16,152 nt of DNA from Oscillospiraceae bacterium (lineage in GTDB: Bacteria > Bacillota > Clostridia > Oscillospirales > Acutalibacteraceae): positions 1 through 16,152 of the forward strand of contig JAISRF010000028.1 in the NCBI GenBank assembly GCA_031273775.1, given 5' to 3'. Below the pieces are notes generated by a model that was not told the origin of the DNA, did not search any database, and saw only the letters and a program-made list of their open reading frames with translations. The position numbers and the translations under genes were made by a program. Positions 7,811 to 14,430 of the stretch are shown piece after piece (position 1 is the stretch's first letter; the number at the start of each line of letters is the position of its first letter).

Positions 7811-10471
7811 ATGATCTGGCACAGCGCATCCCTTGAAGCGGTTCAAGATGAGCTGAAGACCGTTCTGGAGACGGGTCTCAATACAGAGGTCGTCGCGGAG
7901 CGGTTGCGGCAATATGGCGAAAACCGTATTTCTGAAAAAAAAGGCAAAAGTCTGCTTTCGCGATTTTCCGATCAGCTAAAGGATTTTATGGTCATCATCC
8001 TGATGGTTGCGGCCTTTGTTTCGCTGGTGACCGCTTTTTTTTCCTCTGACCCCGACTGGATTGAGCCGATTATTATTGTGGCCATTGTGATTCTGAACGC
8101 GTTTTTGGGCGTGTTCCAGGAAAGCCGCGCCGAGGCCGCGCTGGCCGCCTTAAAAAACATGGCCGCGCCGAGCGCAAAGGTGCTCCGTGGCGGACAGATG
8201 GAAACCGTCCCCGCGTGGGAACTGGTACCCGGCGATGTAATATTTCTGGAAGCCGGCGATTATATTCCCGCCGACGGTAGGGTATTTGAATCGGCGAGCC
8301 TGAAATGTGAGGAGTCGGCTTTAACGGGTGAAAGCATTCCTACCGACAAAGCCGCGGATGGTGAACTGGAGGATATCGCGCCGCTGGGCGACCGCTTTAA
8401 TATGGTATATTCCGGCTGCTGCGTCGCCTACGGGCGAGGCAAGGTTGTCGTAACCGGCACCGGCATGGACACCGAGATGGGAAAAATCGCCACCATTCTG
8501 GAAAACACCGGCGATTCTGTCACTCCGCTGCAAATCAAGCTGGCACAGTTGGGAAAGTCCTTGGGATTGCTCGCTTTGGCCATTTGCGGGCTCATATTCA
8601 TAGTGGGGATTTTCTTCGGAAACAAAGAGATCGCACTCCCCACCCGGGTGCTGGAAATGTTCATGATGGCAGTCTCACTTGCCGTCGCCGCCATCCCCGA
8701 GGGTCTGCCCGCCATTGTCACCATCACTTTGGCGATAGGCGTTCAGCAAATGGTCAAGCGTCACGCCATTGTCCGGCGGCTGCCCGCCGTGGAAACACTG
8801 GGCAATGCTTCTGTTATCTGTTCTGATAAAACCGGTACGCTGACCCAAAACCGTATGACTTTAACCGCCGTTTACAACGGCAGGAAGGTCATTGAGCTGG
8901 GCGGGGACGAACCGGGCGAAGATGTTTTGATGCTGCTCCGCTTAGGCGCAATGTGCTGTGACGGGCGGGTAGAAATCGTTGATGGCAAGGAAAAGCATAC
9001 CGGCGACCCCACAGAAACCGCCATCGTGGCGGCGGCGCTCCGGCTTATCGGGTTAACCCGTGACCAAATTGACAACCAATTTCCCCGCATGACCGAACTC
9101 CCTTTCGATTCCGACCGGAAGCTGATGACGACCGTCAACATCATAGACGGGCGACCCTTCGCGGTGGTAAAGGGCGCGCCGGATATTGTAATTTCACGAT
9201 GTACTTCCCCAAATGAGGCAGCCTTGCGGGCAAACGAGGAAATGGGCAGTCGGGCGCTCCGTGTATTGGGCGTCGCGGTCAAGCCGCTGGATGAGGTGCC
9301 CTCCAACCCCACTTTCGCCGAATTGGAGCACGGGCTGACTTTTGTGGGGCTTTTAGGCATGATAGACCCGCCGAGACCGGAGGCAGCAGACGCGGTAAAG
9401 GTATGCAAAAGCGCCGGCATTCGCACCGTCATGATTACCGGCGACCATGTGGTGACCGCTTCGGCGATCGCGCGGAGCCTGCACATTCTGGAGGACGGCG
9501 AGGAAGCACTCACCGGCGAACAGCTTGACCAGTTAAGCGATGGCGAATTATACGCCAACATTGAAAAATATTCTGTTTACGCGCGGGTGTCGCCGGAAAA
9601 TAAAATCCGCATTGTGCGCATGTGGCAGAAAAAGGGCGAGGTCGTTGCCATGACCGGTGACGGTGTTAACGACGCACCCGCCCTTAAAGCAGCCGATATT
9701 GGCTGCGCCATGGGCATTACCGGTACCGATGTGGCAAAAGGCGCAGCCGCTATGACCCTGACCGATGATAATTTCGCGACCATTGTTTCCGCCGTGCGGC
9801 AGGGACGCGGGATATACGACAATATTAAAAAAGCCGTGCACTTTCTGCTTTCCTGCAACTTAGGCGAGATTATTACCATTTTTTTGGGCATTCTGATTTT
9901 CCGGATTCCGGTTTTGCTGGCCATCCAGCTTTTGTGGATTAACTTAATTACGGACAGCCTGCCCGCTTTGGCGCTGGGCATGGAACCCGCGGAGCATGAT
10001 ATCATGACGCGGAAACCGCGTAAAAAGGACGAAAGCGTATTCGCCGGCGGTATGGGAATTGACGCCATATGGCAAGGCTGTTTAATCGGCGTTCTAACGC
10101 TGATTGGATTTACTTTGGGACGGCATTTCGCCGCGGGGCATTTCCCCGGGCAGGATGATTTGATCACCCGCTACGGGCAAAGCGTGGCGCTGTGCGTGCT
10201 CGCAGTTTCCCAGCTTTTCCACGCGTTCAATGCCCGCTCGTCACATTCCATCTTCAAAATCGGACTGTTTTCCAATTTGTATATGCTCGGCGCATTTTTT
10301 TGCTCGCTGGCACTGACCATGGGGCTGTTTATCTTTGAGCCGATACGCGACGCGTTCGGACTGGCGGCGCTCCACACCTCTGAAGGGCTGGAAATTTTCC
10401 TGCTTTCCATTGTGCCGGTCGCAGTGTGCGAGATTGTAAAATTGGTAAGGCACATGATAAGAAAAAAATGA
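7811..10471 (+). CDS. Calcium-transporting P-type ATPase (type IIA)
   Basis: An 886-residue membrane pump, expected to export calcium using ATP. It has the N-terminal cation ATPase domain, actuator motif TGES (172-175), PEGLP in M4 (296-300), phosphorylation motif DKTGT (Asp339), KGAPD in the nucleotide domain and the hinge motif GDGVND (616-621), with about ten membrane helices. Calcium ligands of the SERCA type are conserved in M4 (Glu of PEGLP), M5 (Asn683, Glu686 in CNLGEI) and M6 (Asn711, Thr714, Asp715 in NLITDS). The M8 segment reads CVLAVSQLFHAFN and lacks an obvious Glu where SERCA has Glu908, so stoichiometry may differ. The ATG at 7811 is chosen because GGAGG lies eight bases upstream; a GTG at 7796 would overlap that site. 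Calcium rather than manganese is inferred from the M5/M6 ligands. No yybP-ykoY riboswitch is evident upstream. Confidence 0.93.
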   Translation: MIWHSASLEAVQDELKTVLETGLNTEVVAERLRQYGENRISEKKGKSLLSRFSDQLKDFMVIILMVAAFVSLVTAFFSSDPDWIEPIIIVAIVILNAFLGVFQESRAEAALAALKNMAAPSAKVLRGGQMETVPAWELVPGDVIFLEAGDYIPADGRVFESASLKCEESALTGESIPTDKAADGELEDIAPLGDRFNMVYSGCCVAYGRGKVVVTGTGMDTEMGKIATILENTGDSVTPLQIKLAQLGKSLGLLALAICGLIFIVGIFFGNKEIALPTRVLEMFMMAVSLAVAAIPEGLPAIVTITLAIGVQQMVKRHAIVRRLPAVETLGNASVICSDKTGTLTQNRMTLTAVYNGRKVIELGGDEPGEDVLMLLRLGAMCCDGRVEIVDGKEKHTGDPTETAIVAAALRLIGLTRDQIDNQFPRMTELPFDSDRKLMTTVNIIDGRPFAVVKGAPDIVISRCTSPNEAALRANEEMGSRALRVLGVAVKPLDEVPSNPTFAELEHGLTFVGLLGMIDPPRPEAADAVKVCKSAGIRTVMITGDHVVTASAIARSLHILEDGEEALTGEQLDQLSDGELYANIEKYSVYARVSPENKIRIVRMWQKKGEVVAMTGDGVNDAPALKAADIGCAMGITGTDVAKGAAAMTLTDDNFATIVSAVRQGRGIYDNIKKAVHFLLSCNLGEIITIFLGILIFRIPVLLAIQLLWINLITDSLPALALGMEPAEHDIMTRKPRKKDESVFAGGMGIDAIWQGCLIGVLTLIGFTLGRHFAAGHFPGQDDLITRYGQSVALCVLAVSQLFHAFNARSSHSIFKIGLFSNLYMLGAFFCSLALTMGLFIFEPIRDAFGLAALHTSEGLEIFLLSIVPVAVCEIVKLVRHMIRKK

Positions 10472-10613
10472 ACACTATTTTGTGTTCCACTGTCAGGGAG
10501 CGAAATATTCGCGGTACCTCCTCCTCCTTTTTCGCGAGACGCTTGGCGGAACCCCTTGGGCTAACGGCTTGACTGATAAACGGCGGTTATCATTGACCAT
10601 GGAAGGGATGTTC

Positions 10614-11225
10614 ATGAAAAATCAACGGCTGCTTTCAAAAACACGTGAGACTCTGAGAAAAGGTTGGTCAAACAGCGGTACGCTGTGGCGGCATTCGGGC
10701 GGCGGGCTTACACTTGCCCTAAAAATTGTGTTTTTTTGCGCCATCGCATTTGAAGGGTTTTTAGATGTGATACTCGCGCTGGCCAGACTGCTGGATATTG
10801 ATCCGGAACGGTACAATGCGGAAAAAGTCGCCGAAGCACAACGTTCTTCGGCCTATATGGGCATTGCCGCTTTGCTCGCGGTCACCGCCATTGTACTCAT
10901 GATTTTCAAAAAATATATCCCCGCGGCGGTGACCGCGCTCACCTCCGGAGCCATGTCCTTTCCGCATTTTCTGGCGAATTGGAACCCGCAAAGGCTGGAA
11001 CCGCTTAAATGGTACGAGGGCTTTGCCATTCGCCATACGGTACCCACCGCCGCGTTCTGCGCGGCGGCGGCGGCAATTGCCGTTATATATAGCTTAGACC
11101 TTGCCGCGGAGAATCGCGAATACGCGGTCGCCCTTGACAAAATATATAAAAGCAAACTCAAAAAAGGCGATATCCTCACCAACGAACAGTGGTCGGAACT
11201 GGTTAACGAGTTGTACCCTGAGTAA
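10614..11225 (+). CDS. Small integral membrane protein of unknown function
   Basis: A 203-residue protein with a basic N-terminus (about 1-30), four probable membrane helices (roughly 35-60, 81-99, 101-121 and 142-162) and a charged cytosolic tail (163-203) ending in LTNEQWSELVNELYPE. No catalytic motif is seen and I do not recognise the family. The ATG at 10614 is preceded by GGAAGGG with about seven bases of spacing. The frame is open upstream to 10482, but those codons lack a ribosome binding site, so a longer start is unlikely. It lies 142 bases after the ATPase and 66 bases before prfA. The 10472-10613 gap contains no recognised promoter and no plus-strand terminator, so readthrough from the ATPase is possible. 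Confidence 0.7.
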   Translation: MKNQRLLSKTRETLRKGWSNSGTLWRHSGGGLTLALKIVFFCAIAFEGFLDVILALARLLDIDPERYNAEKVAEAQRSSAYMGIAALLAVTAIVLMIFKKYIPAAVTALTSGAMSFPHFLANWNPQRLEPLKWYEGFAIRHTVPTAAFCAAAAAIAVIYSLDLAAENREYAVALDKIYKSKLKKGDILTNEQWSELVNELYPE

Positions 11226-11291
11226 ATTTCAGAACGGCAAACCTTCAGAAATCAGATTTTTTTCTTCAAACTTTTGTAAAGGATTATGTTT

Positions 11292-12362
11292 ATGATAGAC
11301 AAGCTGGAAGCCATTTTAGAGCGGTTTGAGGAAGTCGCCCGCCTCTTGACATTACCGGAAACTTCCGCGGATATGGCGGTTTATACGCAGCTCTTGAAAG
11401 AACACAAGCAGCTCGCTCCCCTGATGGAAAAATATCGGAATTATATTGCCGCAAAATCCACGTTGGAGGAAGTGCGCGCCCTGCTGGACGGCGGCGGTCT
11501 GGAGCGGGATTTCAAGGAAATGGTGGAGGAAGAGCAGAGCCGATCCAAAGCCGATATGGAGCGGCTGACCGGTGAGATAAAGCTGCTTTTGCTGCCTCAA
11601 AACCCCGATGACGACAAAAGCGTTATTGTGGAAATCCGTTCGGGCGCGGGCGGCGAGGAAGCGGCGCTGTTCGCCGGCGTGCTGTACCGGATGTACGGCA
11701 TGTACGGCGAGAGACGCCGCTGGAAAACCGAAGTGCTTAATCTGAACGAAACCGAGTTGGGCGGGATTAAGGAAATCAGCTTTTCCATAGAAGGCGCCGG
11801 GGCATACGCGCGACTGAAGTTTGAAAGCGGCGTTCACCGCGTTCAGCGTGTGCCCGAAACCGAAGCCTCCGGGCGGATTCACACCTCCACCGTCACGGTT
11901 GCGGTTCTGCCGGAAGCCGAAGAGGTGGAGTTGCAAATCAACCCCGCCGATTTACAGATTGACACCTATCGTTCGGGCGGAGCGGGTGGCCAGCATGTGA
12001 ATAAAACCGAATCGGCCATCCGCATCACTCACCTGCCAACGGGCGTTGTTGTGGAATGTCAGGACGAGCGGAGTCAACACAAAAACAAAGACAAAGCCAT
12101 GAAAATTCTCCGCTCCCGGCTTTATGAGCGCCTGCAGGCGGAGCAGGACGAAAAAATCGCCGCAAACCGCCGTTTGCAGGTGGGCACAGGCGACCGCTCC
12201 GAGCGTATCCGCACGTACAATTACCCGCAGGGGCGCGTCACCGACCACCGGATTGGGCTGACACTGTACCGTTTGGAGCAGTTCCTCAACGGCGATTTGG
12301 ACGAACTGATTGACGGGCTGATTACCGCCGATCAGGCTCAGCGGCTGAAAAATTCAGAATGA
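11292..12362 (+). CDS. prfA: Peptide chain release factor 1
   Basis: RF1 recognises UAA and UAG stop codons and triggers release of the finished peptide. The protein (356 residues, normal length) has the N-terminal helical domain and then the RF-1 core SGAGGEEAALFA. The PxT stop-recognition motif is PET at 188-190 in RVPETEASGRIHTS; RF2 would have SPF instead. The universally conserved GGQ is at 232-234 (SGGAGGQHVNKTESA), followed by CQDERSQHKNKDKAM. The ATG at 11292 is eight bases after AAAGGA; an ATG two codons earlier (11286) is only two bases from it and is less likely. Gln of GGQ is normally methylated by PrmC, which is often encoded next to prfA, but prmC is not present next to it here. 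Confidence 0.97.
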   Translation: MIDKLEAILERFEEVARLLTLPETSADMAVYTQLLKEHKQLAPLMEKYRNYIAAKSTLEEVRALLDGGGLERDFKEMVEEEQSRSKADMERLTGEIKLLLLPQNPDDDKSVIVEIRSGAGGEEAALFAGVLYRMYGMYGERRRWKTEVLNLNETELGGIKEISFSIEGAGAYARLKFESGVHRVQRVPETEASGRIHTSTVTVAVLPEAEEVELQINPADLQIDTYRSGGAGGQHVNKTESAIRITHLPTGVVVECQDERSQHKNKDKAMKILRSRLYERLQAEQDEKIAANRRLQVGTGDRSERIRTYNYPQGRVTDHRIGLTLYRLEQFLNGDLDELIDGLITADQAQRLKNSE

Positions 12363-12384
12363 ATTTTTAGTGGAGAGTGTTAAG

Positions 12385-13236
12385 TTGAGAGTTAAGCTGT
12401 TTTTTATAAAACATTTTCGTAAATTTTGTTTCGGCATGTTTGTGGTAAAGGTTGCCTGTTTTATCGCTCTTTCCCTCGCCGCCTGTTCCCGCCCGGTGAA
12501 AATGCCGATTGCCCATGAGGTTTCCGACACGTCTTCAAACACTTCTTCCGTATCACCGGCACCGTCAAAGCCCTTGCAACTCGGCGAAATCATCATCAAT
12601 GACGTTTCGGTGGATGACATTGTTGCCCGCTTTGGTGTTTATACACGTTACGAAACCGCTTATTACCCTTTTCCCGGCAATGGCTGCCACTACATACGGC
12701 TGTTTTACCCCGGGTTGTCTATTGAACTGGAGAGCTACTTTGAGGATGGCCGTTATTCCTTCGGCGGCAATCGGTTTGAATACGGCGAACGGGATAACCC
12801 GCTTTCCGAAACCGACCGCTCCCTTCCCATGTGGGCGGTTAATATTCTTTGGACCGAGCATGACCTTGAAGGACCGCGCGGCATCAAAATCGGGGATTCC
12901 GAAGCGGAGGTACGGGCAAAATATTTGGATTTATCCGCCCGTTACAACGACGGAAAGACCCTGTATGCCCTTGCCGATGTACACCCCGAAACTCCGGAAT
13001 CGGCGTGGGGATATTTGAAATCCGGCGGAGAAACGCAGATATTAACCGCTGCCCAGCGCGATGCGAAGTCGCTGAATATTACCGCCGAAAACGCGCTTGC
13101 TTATTATGAGGTTGATCCGCCATTTTCCTTTGAAGATACCACAAACCACATGTACGGCTACCAGTTTTCGCTGTTTTATTTCAGCGGCGGGAAGCTTACG
13201 GCAATAGAACAGGGCTATTCCCGCAACACGCCGTAA
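12385..13236 (+). CDS. Putative lipoprotein of unknown function
   Basis: A 283-residue exported protein. A basic N-terminus and hydrophobic stretch end in the lipobox LSLAAC, with lipidated Cys34, so the mature protein should be anchored on the outer face of the membrane. A Ser/Thr/Pro-rich linker follows (about 38-65). The globular part begins LGEIIINDVSVDDIVARFG and contains a second, related-looking segment GPRGIKIGDSEAEVRAKY. Such 'IGDS-x3-V' phrases occur in many Firmicutes lipoproteins that may carry two SmpA-like units, but the fold is inference. The TTG at 12385 is seven bases after GGAGAG; the upstream GTG at 12370 is overlapped by that site. The start region also carries heptamer-like DNA (GTTGAGA GTTAAGC). 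It sits between prfA and tsaC, a position where prmC is found in many bacteria. I do not recognise a family. Confidence 0.75.
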   Translation: MRVKLFFIKHFRKFCFGMFVVKVACFIALSLAACSRPVKMPIAHEVSDTSSNTSSVSPAPSKPLQLGEIIINDVSVDDIVARFGVYTRYETAYYPFPGNGCHYIRLFYPGLSIELESYFEDGRYSFGGNRFEYGERDNPLSETDRSLPMWAVNILWTEHDLEGPRGIKIGDSEAEVRAKYLDLSARYNDGKTLYALADVHPETPESAWGYLKSGGETQILTAAQRDAKSLNITAENALAYYEVDPPFSFEDTTNHMYGYQFSLFYFSGGKLTAIEQGYSRNTP

Positions 13237-13239
13237 TCG

Positions 13240-13253
13240 GTTGACAGTTGACA
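13240..13253 (+). repeat. Two-copy GTTGACA heptamer after the lipoprotein gene
   Basis: Two exact tandem copies of GTTGACA begin four bases after the lipoprotein stop codon. The same family of heptamer (GTTSACA) occurs at 14651-14678 and as AGTTGACAGTT at 7541-7551. A likely fragment of a dispersed repeat; no complete mobile element is seen. Confidence 0.6.
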
Positions 13254-13355
13254 TTTTTGGATGCGGTTTTGTAGGGAAAAGTCTCTGTGCCTGCTCTGCC
13301 TTCGCCCAAAACCATAGAGGCAGATCTCCGTGTCTGCGCGAAAGGGGATTCATCA

Positions 13356-14366
13356 TTGCAGACCGAGCTTCTTACCGCAGATAGCGCCGGAATCAGCCGT
13401 GCCGCCGAAATTATAAAAGCCGGCGGGCTGGTGGCCATGCCCACGGAAACGGTGTACGGCCTTGCGGCGGATGCCCTGAACCCCGCAGCGGTCGCGAAAA
13501 TCTTTAAAGCCAAAGGCCGGCCACAGGATAACCCGCTAATCGTCCACATTTCAGAATTTGCCGAATGGGAGTCTCTGACGGACAGTTTACCGCAAAATGC
13601 CCTTCTGCTTGCGAAGTGTTTTTGGCCGGGATCGCTGACCGTCATTCTAAAAAAATCCCCGCGCGGTCCCGGCATTGTTTCCGCCGGATTGGATACCGTA
13701 GCCGTGCGTCTGCCGGCTCATCCGGTGGCACGGCGGCTGATCGCGGCGGCGAAAACGCCGCTCGCGGCTCCTTCCGCCAACCTGTCCGGGAGCCCCAGCC
13801 CCACCAAGCCGGAACATGTAATAAACGACCTTTCGGGATCTATAGAGGCCTTGATAGATGGCGGAGACTGCGCGGTGGGTGTGGAATCCACTGTGCTGGA
13901 CTTGACCGGGGAAGTGCCCACGCTTCTCCGCCCGGGCGGCGTTACCGCGGAGGAACTGCGTGAAACGCTTGGCCGGCTTGAGATATCTCCGGCGGTTTTG
14001 GATCGGTTTTCCGGTTTTCCTCCATCTCCCGGCATGAAATATCGGCACTACGCACCCAAAGCGGCGCTGACCGTCATACACGGCTCGCGCGAACAGTATA
14101 TCAGCTTTCTCTGCCAAAACGCCGCGCCCGGCATATTTGCCCTTTGCTACAGTGATACCCTGCCGTTTACGCCCTGCCCGGCGGTATCGCTCGGCGACCG
14201 CGGCGACCCAAGGCAAACGGCCTCCCGGCTTTTCACCGCTCTGCGTGAACTCGACAGAGCGGGGGCGCAAACGATATATTCCGAAGCCGTTGAACCTATC
14301 GGGTTCGGGCTCGCGGTGGCAAACCGTCTGCTCCGCGCCGCGGGATTTCGGAGAATTATCTTATAA
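13356..14366 (+). CDS. tsaC: Threonylcarbamoyl-AMP synthase (TsaC/Sua5 family)
   Basis: The enzyme makes threonylcarbamoyl-AMP from threonine, bicarbonate and ATP, the first step of t6A modification at position 37 of ANN-decoding tRNAs. YrdC-domain motifs are complete: PTETVYGL, KGRPQDNPLIVH, PSANLSGSPSPT, GVESTVLDL and LRPGG. SPGMKYRHYAP then joins it to the C-terminal Sua5 domain, so this is the long Sua5-type protein (about 336 residues; Bacillus YwlC is the comparison). The TTG at 13356 lies eight bases after AAAGGGG and begins close to the conserved domain. A GTG at 13287 would add 23 residues but has a weaker binding site. Between the two, at 13295-13324, is an inverted repeat TCTGCCT/AGGCAGA. 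It follows the lipoprotein gene in the same direction by 119 bases. Confidence 0.93.
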   Translation: MQTELLTADSAGISRAAEIIKAGGLVAMPTETVYGLAADALNPAAVAKIFKAKGRPQDNPLIVHISEFAEWESLTDSLPQNALLLAKCFWPGSLTVILKKSPRGPGIVSAGLDTVAVRLPAHPVARRLIAAAKTPLAAPSANLSGSPSPTKPEHVINDLSGSIEALIDGGDCAVGVESTVLDLTGEVPTLLRPGGVTAEELRETLGRLEISPAVLDRFSGFPPSPGMKYRHYAPKAALTVIHGSREQYISFLCQNAAPGIFALCYSDTLPFTPCPAVSLGDRGDPRQTASRLFTALRELDRAGAQTIYSEAVEPIGFGLAVANRLLRAAGFRRIIL

Positions 14367-14373
14367 AAAAAAC

Positions 14374-14402
14374 TTGTAAACCACGGTAATCCGTGTTAAA
14401 AT
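14374..14402 (+). promoter_or_regulatory. Sigma-A-type promoter for the ABC exporter gene
   Basis: -35 TTGTAA (14374-14379), a 17-base spacer and -10 TAAAAT (14397-14402), with TG at 14394-14395 forming an extended -10. It begins eight bases after the tsaC stop and ends about 28 bases before the exporter start, so the exporter can be transcribed independently of tsaC. Confidence 0.7.
14382..14395. promoter_or_regulatory. Dyad symmetry in the promoter spacer, candidate operator
   Basis: CACGG-TAAT-CCGTG is a perfect inverted repeat with 5-base arms lying between the -35 and -10 elements of the exporter promoter, where a bound repressor or MerR-type activator would act. It is too short and lacks a T-run to be a terminator for tsaC. 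No regulator gene is seen nearby, so the function is inferred from position alone. Confidence 0.35.
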
Positions 14403-14430
14403 CAAAACACAGAAACGGGGTTTGCTGATT

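Noticed and set aside
10462..10487. Hairpin GAACAC-TATTTT-GTGTTC after the ATPase as a terminator
   Set aside because: The stem is only 6 bp. The T-run follows it on the minus strand only (from the Lys codons at the end of the ATPase), and no minus-strand gene is there to be terminated; there is no T-run on the plus strand.
10482..10613. N-terminal extension of the small membrane protein
   Set aside because: The frame is open, but there is no ribosome binding site at 10482, while GGAAGGG is well placed for the ATG at 10614.
13295..13324. Inverted repeat TCTGCCT/AGGCAGA upstream of tsaC as an attenuator
   Set aside because: Seven-base arms with a 16-base loop and no T-run; it may be chance or a remnant of a repeat, so no regulatory role is claimed.
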